Assembly (NCBI RefSeq): GCF_017876435.1
Contig: NZ_JAGIOA010000001.1
Span: 1,240,001 to 1,304,000 of the forward strand
Length of the DNA stretch: 64,000 nucleotides
From: Microbacterium phyllosphaerae
GTDB taxonomy: Bacteria; Actinomycetota; Actinomycetes; Actinomycetales; Microbacteriaceae
Direction of reading: 5' to 3'
Shown: one piece after another, positions 26,712 to 35,213 of the stretch
Position numbering within the stretch: the stretch's first letter is position 1
Layout of the letters: each line of letters starts with the position of its first letter
Position numbers and translations under genes: made by a program
The notes under the pieces: model-generated
Seen by the model: only the letters and a program-made list of their open reading frames with translations
Database searches by the model: none
Told to the model about the DNA's origin: nothing

Positions 26712-27389
26712 ATGTCGGTGATCAGCGCAGACCGTCGGGCCCACCGGGCGGCGAAGCGTGAGGCGCGCTCCGGCGCCGGCCCCACGGTCGCCGGCGTCGA
26801 ACCCGGGGTGAACCCCGGCGCGACGGCGAAGTTCGGTCTGTTCGGCGAGGTGCTCACGGTCGGGCTGCTCATGACGATCATCGCCCTGGGCGTCGTCACC
26901 CTGCCGATCGCGCTGGCCGCCGGCATCCGTCATCTGCGGCGCTTCGTCGCGGCCGAGGACTCGCGCACCGCGCTGTTCTGGGAGGACGTGCGCGCCGGCA
27001 TCCTGCCGTCGCTCGCCGTCGGTGTGCCGGCTGCGCTGATCGCGACGGTGCTCACGATCGACGTCGTGCTCGCGGGGTCGGGTGCGCTGCCCGGTGGTGA
27101 GGCCATCGCGGTCGTCGGCTGGGCGGGGCTGCTCGCTCTCGCCGTCGCCGTGCTGCTCGCCGCAGGTGCCTGGTCGCCGACGCTCGGATGGAAGGACGCC
27201 GTGCGTGCGGTGCCCGGAGCCATCAGGGCGGATGCCGCCGGCGCCGCGTACATCGCGGCCGCCGCGGTCTTCACCGGAGTCGTGACCTGGGCGCTCGCGC
27301 CCCTGTTCATCGCCGGAATCGGGTGCGCGGCGCTCGCCGTGGTCGCCGTGCCCGCGCGTCGCAGGCGTGGAGAGAACCGCGCGGGATGA
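26712..27389 (+). CDS. Small membrane protein, DUF624/YesL-like
   Basis: A 225-residue protein starting 2 nt after the permease stop. It has a basic, disordered N-terminus (residues 1-38), then about five hydrophobic helices, ending in a short basic tail. The first helix and the following LRRFVAAEDSRTALFWEDVRAG segment resemble DUF624 (YesL) proteins, which commonly sit in operons with CUT1 oligosaccharide importers, including the Bacillus RG-I locus. The biochemical role of that family is unknown. Membership here is a by-eye judgement. Confidence 0.6.
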   Translation: MSVISADRRAHRAAKREARSGAGPTVAGVEPGVNPGATAKFGLFGEVLTVGLLMTIIALGVVTLPIALAAGIRHLRRFVAAEDSRTALFWEDVRAGILPSLAVGVPAALIATVLTIDVVLAGSGALPGGEAIAVVGWAGLLALAVAVLLAAGAWSPTLGWKDAVRAVPGAIRADAAGAAYIAAAAVFTGVVTWALAPLFIAGIGCAALAVVAVPARRRRGENRAG

Positions 27390-27432
27390 GAAGGTAGTCG
27401 TTGGCGCACGCGCGGACGGACGGAGGCACGCC

Positions 27433-28440
27433 ATGGCGGTAGGGGTGAAAGACGTCGCGGCTGCGGCCGGCGTCTCGGTCGGCACCGTCTCGAACGTGCT
27501 CAACCAGCCGGAACGCGTCTCGGCCAAGACGGTCGAGCGCGTGCAGCGGGTCATCCAGGAGCTCGGCTTCGTGCGCAACGACGCGGCCAGGCAGCTGCGA
27601 GCAGGCCGCAGCCGCAGCATCGGACTCGTCGTGCCCGACATCGGAAACCCGTTCTTCGCCGAGGTGGTGCGCGGGGCGGAAGACAGAGCAGCGGATGCCG
27701 GCATGACCGTGTTGCTCGGCAACAGCGACGAGCGGGATGAGCGCCAGCTGGCGCATCTCGAGCTGTTCCAGGAGCAGCGGGTGAACGGCGTGCTGCTGAC
27801 GCCCGCCTCCGACGACCTCTCGGCCGTGCACCGCTTCGCCGCGGGTGGCATGCCGGTGATCCTCGTCGACCGCGAGGTGGAGGAGGGGCTTCTTCCATCG
27901 GTCTCGGTCGACGACGTCGAGGGCGGCCGACTCGCCGCCGAGCACCTGCTCGCATCCGGACGACGCCGACTGGCGTTCGTCGGTGGACCGCAGTCGGTGC
28001 ACCAGGTCGCGGATCGTCTTCGCGGTGTGCAGGCGGCCGTCGCCGCGCACCCCGAGGTGACGCTCGAGGTCTTCGAGCAGACTGCCCTCACGGTCCTTCA
28101 GGGGAGGGCTGCGGGTGAGGCCATCGCGGCACGGCCCGCTGACGCGCGACCGGACGCCGTCTTCGCCGCGAACGACCTCCTGGCCGTCGGACTTCTCCAG
28201 GCATTCAGCTTCGGCTCCGCGATCCGCGTGCCCGACGACATCGCCATGGTCGGCTATGACGACATCGACTTCGCCTCGGCGACCGTCGTGCCGTTGAGCT
28301 CGGTGAGGCAGCCGGCTCGGCTGCTCGGCTGGACCGGGGTGGATCTGCTGCTCAAGGAGCTCGACGGCGTCGAACACGACCGGCGCGTGCGATTCCAGCC
28401 CGAGCTCGTCGTGCGGGAGTCCAGCTCCGGCGGAGCCTGA
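27433..28440 (+). CDS. LacI-family transcriptional regulator
   Basis: A 335-residue regulator. The ATG at 27433 is chosen because GGAGG lies 6 nt upstream and the helix-turn-helix starts at once (VKDVAAAAGVSVGTVSNVLN). A full PBP-like effector domain follows (IGLVVPDIGNPFFAEVVRGAE, VSVDDVEGGRLAAEHLL, VGYDDIDFASATVVPLSSV). It lies at the end of the oligosaccharide importer cluster, 43 nt after the DUF624-like gene, and probably controls it through one of the palindromes at 23315-23356 or 19473. It is closely similar in its DNA-binding head to the LacI protein at the window start. Confidence 0.92.
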   Translation: MAVGVKDVAAAAGVSVGTVSNVLNQPERVSAKTVERVQRVIQELGFVRNDAARQLRAGRSRSIGLVVPDIGNPFFAEVVRGAEDRAADAGMTVLLGNSDERDERQLAHLELFQEQRVNGVLLTPASDDLSAVHRFAAGGMPVILVDREVEEGLLPSVSVDDVEGGRLAAEHLLASGRRRLAFVGGPQSVHQVADRLRGVQAAVAAHPEVTLEVFEQTALTVLQGRAAGEAIAARPADARPDAVFAANDLLAVGLLQAFSFGSAIRVPDDIAMVGYDDIDFASATVVPLSSVRQPARLLGWTGVDLLLKELDGVEHDRRVRFQPELVVRESSSGGA

Positions 28441-28534
28441 GGTCGGATTCGTGACTGCCGGTTCACGATTCGTTCCAGCCACGGGAACCCGTTATGCTTG
28501 CAAGGTGCATCCGCTCTTCACGAGTCGGATGCCT

Positions 28535-28623
28535 GGAGACGTCGCATAGTCCGGCCGAGTGCACCACCCTGCTAAGGTGGAGTCCCCTCACGGGGACCAG
28601 GGGTTCAAATCCCCTCGTCTCCG
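28535..28623 (+). tRNA. tRNA-Ser (anticodon GCT)
   Basis: An 89-nt class II tRNA. The acceptor stem pairs GGAGACG (28535-28541) with CGTCTCC (28616-28622), discriminator G. The anticodon arm is CCACC-CTGCTAA-GGTGG, giving GCT (reads AGC/AGU). A long variable arm and the TPsiC loop GGTTCAAATCC are clear. A TATGCT -10-like box sits at 28493-28498. No CCA is encoded. Confidence 0.95.
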
Positions 28624-28630
28624 CAGTATG

Positions 28631-28656
28631 AATCCCTGCTCCGGCAGGGATTTTCT
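28631..28656 (+). terminator. Terminator of the tRNA-Ser gene
   Basis: A 9-bp stem (AATCCCTGC 28631-28639 with GCAGGGATT 28644-28652), loop TCCG, followed by TTCT, starting 8 nt after the tRNA. Confidence 0.8.
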
Positions 28657-28660
28657 GCGT

Positions 28661-31279
28661 TCAGGAGGTGATCCGGATCTCCTGCGCGGTGAGGGCATCC
28701 GCAAGGTACGACGCCGTCGTGCTGTCGCTCGCCGAGGCGACGGCCCGAGGAGTTCCCTCGGCCACGACAGCACCGCCGAGGTCTCCGGCTCCGGGCCCCA
28801 TGTCGATCACCCAGTCGGCCTGCGCGACGACGCGCATGTCGTGCTCGACCATCACGACCGTGTTGCCGGCATCGACCAGGTGCTGAAGGTGGACGAGCAG
28901 CCGATCGGTGTCGGACGGATGCAGCCCGGAGGTGGGCTCGTCGAGCAGATAGAGGGTGTCTCCGTGCTGCGCACGCCGGAGCTCTGACGCCAGCTTCACG
29001 CGCTGCGCCTCGCCGCCGGAGAGCTCCGTCGCCGACTGGCCCAGCGGCAGGTACCCGAGTCCCACGTCGAGCAGGGCGTCGAGGTGTCGCGCGACGTCGG
29101 CGTCGTCGTCGAACAGAACACGCGCGTCGTTCACGCTCAGGGCGAGGACCTCGGCGATCGTGTGCCCGTGGAGTTCGATCTCGAGGGTCTCCGGGTTGTA
29201 GCGCGTGCCGCCGCACGTGCTGCACGGGGCATGGACGGTGGGGAGGAAGAGCAGCTCCACCTCGACCGTGCCCTCGCCCTTGCAGGTGGGGCATCGTCCG
29301 CTCGGGAGGTTGAACGAGAACCGGCTCGCGGCGTAGCGCCGCCGGCGCGCCTCCGGAGTCGCGGCGAACAGAGCGCGCACGCGGTCGAAGAGCCCCGTGT
29401 ACGTCGCCACGTTCGATCGTGACGTGCGACCGATCGGCTTCTGACTGACCTGCACGACGCGACGCACCCGGCCGGCGGGGCCGGACGCACGCCCCGTCGT
29501 CTCGCTCGTCGGCGAGGTGAACAGTGGGTCCGCTGTCGTGCTCTGCGCGCCTTCCGACGCGTCGACCGACGCGCTGTCCACCTCGCTGGACAGGCTCCTC
29601 TGCAGCAGGTCGGGAAGGGCCTGGGTGACGAGAGACGACTTGCCCGAGCCTGAGACACCTGTGACGGCGGTGAGGCAGCCGAGGGGGATCGACACCGACA
29701 CGCTACGGAGGTTGTTGCGCGAGACATCGGTGAGTACGAGCTCGCCATCCGGCTCGCGAGCGGCAGGCTTCGGTGTCGCCGGCTGCTCGGTGCGCGGGTC
29801 GTCGGCGAACAGGTATCGCCGTGTCTGGGAGCGTTCGGCTTCTCGGAGCCCGTCGATCGGCCCGGAGTAGACGATCTCGCCCCCGGTCGCTCCCGCACCG
29901 GGGCCGATGTCGACGATCCAGTCCGCATGCCGGATCACGTCGAGGGAGTGCTCGACGAAGAACACCGTGTTGCCCGAGTCTCTGAGCGAGCGGAGGATGC
30001 GCACGAGCGCTTCGCCGTCGGCGGGATGCAGCCCGGCAGACGGCTCGTCGAGCACGAACATGACCCCGAACAGCTGCGAGAGCACCTGGGTGGCGAGCCG
30101 CATGCGCTGCAGTTCGCCTGAGGAGAGCGTGGGCGTCGAACGGTCGAGCGAGAGGTAGCCCAGACCGAGCTCGACGATGGGCGAGACCCGATCGCGCAGC
30201 TCGTCGACCAGCCGGTGCGCCGCGAGGCGCTTCTCGGGTGAGAGCGCCTCGCCAGCAGGCCCGCCGGCACTCGACTGGTCGCCGGACGGGTCGAGGGCTG
30301 TCTCGAGCAGAGTCGCGAGATCGGCGAGCGGCAGCCCGGCCATCTCTGTGATGTCGAGACCCGCAAACGTCACGGCGAGAGCCTCGGGCTTCAGCCGCCG
30401 TCCATTGCACATCGGACACCGGACGCTGACCATGAAGCTCGCCGCCTTCTCGCGCATCTTCGCGCTCTTCGAGTGGGCGAAGGTGTTGAGCACGTACCGC
30501 TTCACGCCGACGAACGTGCTCATGTATGACGGCTCGATCCCGGCCGCGACGGCCTTGCGCACCTGCGCCGGACCACGGTCGGTGAACACCGGAACCTGAG
30601 GGGATTCCTCGGTGTACAGCACCCACTCACGCTGCTCCTCGGGCAGATCGCGCCAGGGGATGTCGATGTCGTAACCGAGAGAGATCAGGCTGTCGATGAG
30701 CTGTTTGCCGTGCCATGCCCTCGGCCAGGCGTCGAGAGCACGGTCGCGGATCGTCAGCGACTCGTCGGGGACCATGAGGTGCAGAGGTACGTCGTAGACC
30801 TGCCCGATCCCGTGGCACCGAGGGCACGCGCCCTGGACGGTGTTCGCCGAGAAGTCCTCGGCGAACAGCGGTTCCGCCCCCGGCGGGTACGTCCCGACGC
30901 GCGAGAACAGCATGCGCACGACGTTGCCGATCGACGTGGCGCTGCCGACGGTCGACCGAGCACTGCCGGCGGTGCGCTGCTGGGGGAGGGCGACCGCAGG
31001 CGGCAGCCCCGCGATGGCATCGACGTCGGGGATGTCGACCTGGCTCATCAGGCGCCGCGCATAGGGCGCGACCGACTCGAAGTATCGACGCTGGGCCTCG
31101 GCGTACAGGGTGCCGAACGCGAGGGAACTCTTGCCCGAGCCCGAGACGCCCGTGAACGCGACGAGGGCGTCGCGGGGGATCCCGACGCTCACGTCGCGAA
31201 GATTGTGCACACGTGCGCCGGTCACGACGATGGCGTTCGACGTGCCCGAGAGCTTCGACGGTGGGGTCCCGCCCATCAT
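28661..31279 (-). CDS. UvrA2-like ABC ATPase (UvrA paralogue)
   Basis: An 872-residue UvrA-family protein, shorter than housekeeping UvrA (about 950). Walker A motifs are GVSGSGKSS (44-52) and a second GVSGSGKSSL in the C-terminal half; signatures LSSGELQRMRLA and LSGGEAQRVKLA and Walker B motifs with DEPSAGL/DEPTSGL are intact. Zinc-finger pairs remain (CPRC, CPMC, CPTC, CSTC). The segment after RVGTYPPGAEPLFAED is short, so the UvrB-binding domain seems absent, as in UvrA2 and drug-resistance paralogues. The ATG at 31279 has AGAAGAGG upstream; a GTG at 31333 would add 18 residues. It may bind DNA lesions or intercalating antibiotics independently of UvrB. Confidence 0.82.
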   Translation of the reverse strand: MMGGTPPSKLSGTSNAIVVTGARVHNLRDVSVGIPRDALVAFTGVSGSGKSSLAFGTLYAEAQRRYFESVAPYARRLMSQVDIPDVDAIAGLPPAVALPQQRTAGSARSTVGSATSIGNVVRMLFSRVGTYPPGAEPLFAEDFSANTVQGACPRCHGIGQVYDVPLHLMVPDESLTIRDRALDAWPRAWHGKQLIDSLISLGYDIDIPWRDLPEEQREWVLYTEESPQVPVFTDRGPAQVRKAVAAGIEPSYMSTFVGVKRYVLNTFAHSKSAKMREKAASFMVSVRCPMCNGRRLKPEALAVTFAGLDITEMAGLPLADLATLLETALDPSGDQSSAGGPAGEALSPEKRLAAHRLVDELRDRVSPIVELGLGYLSLDRSTPTLSSGELQRMRLATQVLSQLFGVMFVLDEPSAGLHPADGEALVRILRSLRDSGNTVFFVEHSLDVIRHADWIVDIGPGAGATGGEIVYSGPIDGLREAERSQTRRYLFADDPRTEQPATPKPAAREPDGELVLTDVSRNNLRSVSVSIPLGCLTAVTGVSGSGKSSLVTQALPDLLQRSLSSEVDSASVDASEGAQSTTADPLFTSPTSETTGRASGPAGRVRRVVQVSQKPIGRTSRSNVATYTGLFDRVRALFAATPEARRRRYAASRFSFNLPSGRCPTCKGEGTVEVELLFLPTVHAPCSTCGGTRYNPETLEIELHGHTIAEVLALSVNDARVLFDDDADVARHLDALLDVGLGYLPLGQSATELSGGEAQRVKLASELRRAQHGDTLYLLDEPTSGLHPSDTDRLLVHLQHLVDAGNTVVMVEHDMRVVAQADWVIDMGPGAGDLGGAVVAEGTPRAVASASDSTTASYLADALTAQEIRITS

Positions 31280-31508
31280 GGACCTCTTCTCGTTTCCCGC
31301 GGACCGCGGGGTGGATGCGACGATCGCCGACACTGCGCCACGCTACCCGGCCCGTCGGACTTCGTCGGAGTCCTTGACAGCGGGCTGTCCGACCCGACGA
31401 TCTCGGCCCGGCGCCGTGACGATCGCAGATCGCGACGCGTGGCCGTCTAGGTCGTGGCAAGCGTTATCCTGAAGCCCTTCCCCCGTCTCGCACTTAGGAG
31501 CATCCTCC

Positions 31509-32549
31509 ATGCCCATCGCCGCTGATGACCCCCGCCTGACGCAGGCCTACGACGCCGCATCCACCCGCTACACCGACGTCCCGTTCCAACGCGCCGGGGC
31601 GAGCGGCGTGCAGCTGCCCAAGGTCTCGTTGGGGCTGTGGCAGAACTTCGGTCGCGACCGCACCTTCGACAGCCAGCGTGAGATCGTGCTGCACGCCTTC
31701 GACCGCGGCGTCGTGCACATCGACCTCGCCAACAACTACGGCCCGCCCTACGGTTCGGCCGAGTCGACGTTCGGAGCGGTGCTCGACAGCGGCCTGGCGC
31801 GCTACCGCGACGAGCTGTTCGTGACGACCAAGGCCGGATACGACATGTGGCCGGGGCCGTTCGGTGACGGCGGATCCCGCAAGTACCTCACGCGCTCGCT
31901 CGAGCAGAGCCTCACGCGCATGAACACCGACTACGTCGACGTGTTCTACTCCCACCGCCCCGACCCCGAGACGCCTCTCGAAGAGACGGTCACGGCACTC
32001 GCCGACATCGTGCGCAGCGGCAAGGCGCTGTACGTCGGCATCTCGAACTACCCGGCTGAGCTCGCCCGTCGGGCATACGAGCTTCTCGCCGAGCAGGGAG
32101 TGAAGCTGCTGCTGCACCAGCCCCGTTACTCGCTGTTCGACCGCACGCCCGAGGCCGAGCTGTTCCCGGCGCTGCGTGAGCTGCAGGTCGGCAGCGCGGT
32201 GTTCTCGCCGCTCGCGCAGGGCCTCCTCACGGCGAAGTACATCGACGGCGACGTGCCTGCCGACTCGCGCGCGGCCAACAGCCACTTCCTCAACGGATCG
32301 GCGCTCACCGACAGCTACCTCGAGCGCATCCGCGGTATCGACCGCGTCGCGAAGGAGGCGGGCCTCTCGATCCCGCAGCTCGCCGTCGCGTGGGTGCTGC
32401 GCGACCCGGTGGTGACGACCGCGATCATCGGCGCATCGCGCACCGGTCAGATCGATGACGCCGTCGCCGCGAGCCAGGTCGTGCTCTCGGTCGACGTCAT
32501 CTCCGCCCTCGAGGAGTTCGCGGCCACGCCCGGCGCGACCGTCGTCTGA
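31509..32549 (+). CDS. Aldo/keto reductase, YghZ/GPR (L-glyceraldehyde 3-phosphate reductase) group
   Basis: A 346-residue AKR with the catalytic tetrad positions visible: Asp in HIDLANNYG, Tyr in the same segment, Lys in TTKAGY and His in YSHRPD. The extended GYDMWPGPFGDGGSRKY stretch is characteristic of the AKR14/YghZ group, which reduces small aldehydes such as L-glyceraldehyde 3-phosphate or methylglyoxal with NADPH. TAGGAGCATCCTCC precedes the ATG. It is monocistronic, with a strong terminator after it. Confidence 0.88.
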   Translation: MPIAADDPRLTQAYDAASTRYTDVPFQRAGASGVQLPKVSLGLWQNFGRDRTFDSQREIVLHAFDRGVVHIDLANNYGPPYGSAESTFGAVLDSGLARYRDELFVTTKAGYDMWPGPFGDGGSRKYLTRSLEQSLTRMNTDYVDVFYSHRPDPETPLEETVTALADIVRSGKALYVGISNYPAELARRAYELLAEQGVKLLLHQPRYSLFDRTPEAELFPALRELQVGSAVFSPLAQGLLTAKYIDGDVPADSRAANSHFLNGSALTDSYLERIRGIDRVAKEAGLSIPQLAVAWVLRDPVVTTAIIGASRTGQIDDAVAASQVVLSVDVISALEEFAATPGATVV

Positions 32550-32579
32550 TCGGCATCCGCGCGTCGGATGCCGCGGCGA

Positions 32580-32626
32580 GTCCTGCCGCACGCTCGTCTC
32601 GTCAGAGCGTGCGGCAGGACTTTTCT
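32580..32626 (+). terminator. Strong Rho-independent terminator after the aldo/keto reductase
   Basis: A perfect 16-bp stem (32580-32595 with 32605-32620), 9-nt loop, followed by TTTTCT. Confidence 0.92.
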
Positions 32627-32719
32627 GCGGGCTTCGCGTAATGAATCGGGGCGTTGCCGCGTCTGGTTATCGGGGCACCTGACTTCAGGGAGCACCCGGA
32701 ACCGACCTGGGGAGTACCG

Positions 32720-33439
32720 ATGACAGTCGCAGACGCCGAGTTACGTGCGCGCCAGTGGATTCACCGCAGCCCGCTTCCGCTGCCCGAGCTGGCTTTCCAC
32801 CACATCCTCGCGGCGATCCTCCGAGGCGAGTACTCGCCGGGCGACAGGCTCAACACGGCGCGCTTCGCCGAGGAGCTTCACATGTCGCTGAACCCGATCC
32901 GCGAAGCGATCATCCGGCTTCGCGACATCGGACTGGTGGAGGTCACTCCCGCCCGCTACACGAAGGTCGCGGACTTCACCGCGGACGAGTCGCGCGCGGC
33001 CATCGGTTACGCGGGCGTGCTGGCCGGCACGGCGCTGAAGGCGATCCTGCCGACGATCTCATCAGAAGGGCTGTCGGATCTCGTGGCCTGTGCCGAGGAG
33101 ATCGGCGAGGCTGACGGGGTCGATGGCCGTAACGCCGCGGTGATCGCTTTTCTCACCGCCGTGGCCGACCTCATGGAGCATCCGCGGCGGGCCATCCACC
33201 TCGTCGAGACGACGATCCTGGCCCAGTGCGCGCTGCAGTTCGGCGAGGTCGCAGGCCGAGACGAGTCGACGCCGGCGCCGTTCCGCGCGGCCGAAGCCGT
33301 CGGGCACGCGATGCGGGCAGCGGATCCGGACCTCACCGAGGCGGCCGTTCGCACGCTCTTCGAGCATCTCGCGGAGTCCTCGGCTGCTGTCTCGAGATCA
33401 GCTCCGTCCCGTCTTCGGGATGTGGAGCCCGCCGCCTGA
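32720..33439 (+). CDS. GntR-family (FadR/FCD-like) transcriptional regulator
   Basis: A 239-residue regulator with an N-terminal winged helix (ILRGEYSPGDRLNTARFAEELHMS and NPIREAIIRL) and an all-helical C-terminal domain compatible with FCD, although the metal-binding histidines are not obvious. The ATG at 32720 follows GGGGAGTACC. It lies upstream of the SDR gene at 33461, a plausible target. The effector is unknown. Confidence 0.83.
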   Translation: MTVADAELRARQWIHRSPLPLPELAFHHILAAILRGEYSPGDRLNTARFAEELHMSLNPIREAIIRLRDIGLVEVTPARYTKVADFTADESRAAIGYAGVLAGTALKAILPTISSEGLSDLVACAEEIGEADGVDGRNAAVIAFLTAVADLMEHPRRAIHLVETTILAQCALQFGEVAGRDESTPAPFRAAEAVGHAMRAADPDLTEAAVRTLFEHLAESSAAVSRSAPSRLRDVEPAA

Positions 33440-33447
33440 CGCCTCGA

Positions 33448-33460
33448 TAGAGTCGCATGC
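33448..33460 (+). promoter_or_regulatory. Leaderless-type -10 box before the SDR gene
   Basis: TAGAGT (33448-33453) lies 7 nt before the ATG at 33461 and no Shine-Dalgarno is present, as expected for a leaderless transcript. Confidence 0.45.
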
Positions 33461-34435
33461 ATGACTGCGACGAAGGTGTTGTTCATCGGTGGGACCGGAA
33501 TCATCTCCTCGGCGGCGAGTGCGCTCGCCGCATCTCGGGGGATGGAGGTCACGCTGTTGAATCGAGGGCAGTCGCGCCGTGAGCCCGCCCCGGGCGTCGA
33601 GGTGCTGACGGCGGATGTGTCGGATGCCGCGGCGGTCGACGCTGCTCTCGCCGGTCGTGAGTTCGATGTGGTCGCCGACATGATCGCCTTCACCCCCGAG
33701 CAGGTGCAGCGCGACATCGACCGGTTCGAGGGACGCACGGGTCAGTACGTCTTCATCAGCTCGGCATCCGCGTATCAGAAGCCGGTCGCGCGCCTGCCGA
33801 TCACCGAGTCCACGCCGCTGCGCAACCCGCACTGGCAGTACTCGCGCGACAAGATCGCCTGCGAAGACCTGCTCTCCGCCGCGTATCGTGAGCGCGGGTT
33901 CCCGGTCACGGTGCTGCGTCCTTCGCACACATACGACAGATGGACGATCCCGGCCTTCGGCGGGTGGACGGCGATCGACCGCATCCGCCGCGGTGAGGAG
34001 ATCATCGTGCACGGCGACGGCACCTCGCTGTGGACGCTCACGCATTCGAGCGACTTCGCGGTGGGCTTCGCCGGACTCCTCGGCAACCCCCTGGCATACG
34101 GTGACACCTTCCAGATCACCAGCGACTTCGTCTACACCTGGAACGAGATCTACTCGATCCTCGGACGAGCGGCGGGCGCCGAGCCGAAGATCCGATACGC
34201 GACGAGCGCGGCGATCGAGGCTGCCGCGCCCGAGCGCGCCGGTCAGCTCACCGGCGACATGGCGCACTCGGTCATCTTCGACAACACGAAGATCCGTCGA
34301 GTCGTGCCCGACTTCAACCCGGTCGTCCCCCTGCACACCGCGGCGCGGGAGATCATCGACTGGCACGATGCGCACCCCGAGCTGCAGCGCGTAGACCCCG
34401 CCATGGACGCGCTGTTCGACCGCCTGCTCGCCTGA
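33461..34435 (+). CDS. NAD-dependent epimerase/dehydratase-like extended SDR
   Basis: A 324-residue extended short-chain dehydrogenase/reductase. The Rossmann motif is unusual (FIGGTGIISS, residues 8-17, in place of GxxGxxG) and the classical YxxxK appears as YSRDK, preceded by ISSASAY. This combination resembles atypical epimerases related to the CSP41 group, where the substrate is often unclear. It may have a sugar-nucleotide or RNA-binding relative. It starts without a Shine-Dalgarno, 21 nt after the GntR gene. Confidence 0.78.
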   Translation: MTATKVLFIGGTGIISSAASALAASRGMEVTLLNRGQSRREPAPGVEVLTADVSDAAAVDAALAGREFDVVADMIAFTPEQVQRDIDRFEGRTGQYVFISSASAYQKPVARLPITESTPLRNPHWQYSRDKIACEDLLSAAYRERGFPVTVLRPSHTYDRWTIPAFGGWTAIDRIRRGEEIIVHGDGTSLWTLTHSSDFAVGFAGLLGNPLAYGDTFQITSDFVYTWNEIYSILGRAAGAEPKIRYATSAAIEAAAPERAGQLTGDMAHSVIFDNTKIRRVVPDFNPVVPLHTAAREIIDWHDAHPELQRVDPAMDALFDRLLA

Positions 34436-34440
34436 CGGCG

Positions 34441-34471
34441 CTGCTCAGGCGGCGGACATCACCGCGAGCAC
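34441..34471. repeat. 31-bp direct repeat, left copy (remnant of the VOC gene 3' end)
   Basis: Identical over 31 bases to 35183-35213, which is the 3' end of the VOC gene including its stop codon. The two copies bracket a 711-bp segment of visibly lower G+C. Confidence 0.9.
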
Positions 34472-34517
34472 GCCGGCACCGAGCGCCGTGTCGGATGCTG
34501 CAGGTACGGTCGCGTCC

Positions 34518-34990
34518 ATGGGTATCGCCGACTGGTGGGAGGGCGTCGTTCTCTGGTGAACGGCGACGGTTGGCGCTGGATCAGCGAATGGATGAAGAGC
34601 CCCGGTTTCGCCGGCTTCGCGGCCGTCATCGCTGCCACGCTTGCGTTCGCCGGCGCCAGGCATCAGGCACGTTTGAACGCATGGTGGCAGCGCATCGAAT
34701 GGGCATTGAATCTCTACACCGGGTCGAACAGTTCACAGCGGGAGCGAATCACCGGCTTGGCCGCCATCGCAGCGCTGCAGCAGAGCCGACTGGCCCGCAG
34801 GGGCGAACAGGAACTGGTCAGACGGATCGTCGACGCGAACACTTTGGACCTGTTCGGGGATGGTGCCGAAAGCGACGATCTGGGAGATATCGGCGCAGTG
34901 GCGGGCACATCGACAGAATCTGGAGATCGCTGCCTGGATGAGTCATACTCGGATCAAGAAGCGAAGGAGGAGACGGATGACGAAAAGTGA
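34518..34990 (+). pseudogene. Small membrane protein gene with an apparent 1-nt deletion near its start
   Basis: TACGGT (34505-34510) lies 7 nt before the ATG at 34518, a leaderless-type start. That frame reads MGIADWWEGVVLW and stops at 34557-34559. The adjacent frame continues without break from the GTG at 34556 to 34990 (144 residues): NGDGWRWISEWMKSPGF, one hydrophobic helix (FAAVIAATLAFAGA), then WWQRIEWAL and an acidic tail. Restoring one G in CTGGTGAAC would join both parts as ...VVLWWNGDGW, so the gene appears frameshifted. Alternatively translation starts at GTG 34535 or 34556. No function is recognised. Confidence 0.55.
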
Positions 34991-35126
34991 GTTCGAAAAG
35001 CGAGCTGGACGGCCGGTTCCCTCTGAGGTCGAGCGACAGCTTGCTGCCACGATTCGAATGCGTGCAGACAAACGACTCAAGGCCGAGACGCCGGACTGGA
35101 TCCGCAAACTCGCCCAGGCATCCTGA
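34977..35126 (+). CDS. Small hypothetical protein (49 aa)
   Basis: GAAGGAGGAGACGG gives a strong ribosome-binding site before the ATG at 34977. The gene overlaps the end of the previous frame by 14 nt. The 49-residue product is basic and probably helical (FEKRAGRPVPSEVERQLAAT), with no membrane segment. It is in the repeat-bracketed, lower-G+C segment and is probably co-transcribed with the membrane-protein gene. An inverted repeat (GAAGGCCC 35134-35141 with GGGCCTTC 35163-35170) after it may terminate transcription. Function unknown. Confidence 0.55.
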   Translation: MTKSEFEKRAGRPVPSEVERQLAATIRMRADKRLKAETPDWIRKLAQAS

Positions 35127-35182
35127 CTGCCCAGAAGGCCCCGGTCCCGAAGATGGTGGGAAGGGCCTTCCGCTCTTTTGGT

Positions 35183-35213
35183 CTGCTCAGGCGGCGGACA
35201 TCACCGCGAGCAC
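35183..35213. repeat. 31-bp direct repeat, right copy
   Basis: Second copy of 34441-34471; here it forms the last codons (VLAVMSAA) and stop of the intact VOC gene. Confidence 0.9.

Noticed and set aside
28535..28660. Possible integration site at tRNA-Ser
   Set aside because: No duplicate of the tRNA 3' end, integrase or transposase was seen nearby; only a normal terminator follows.
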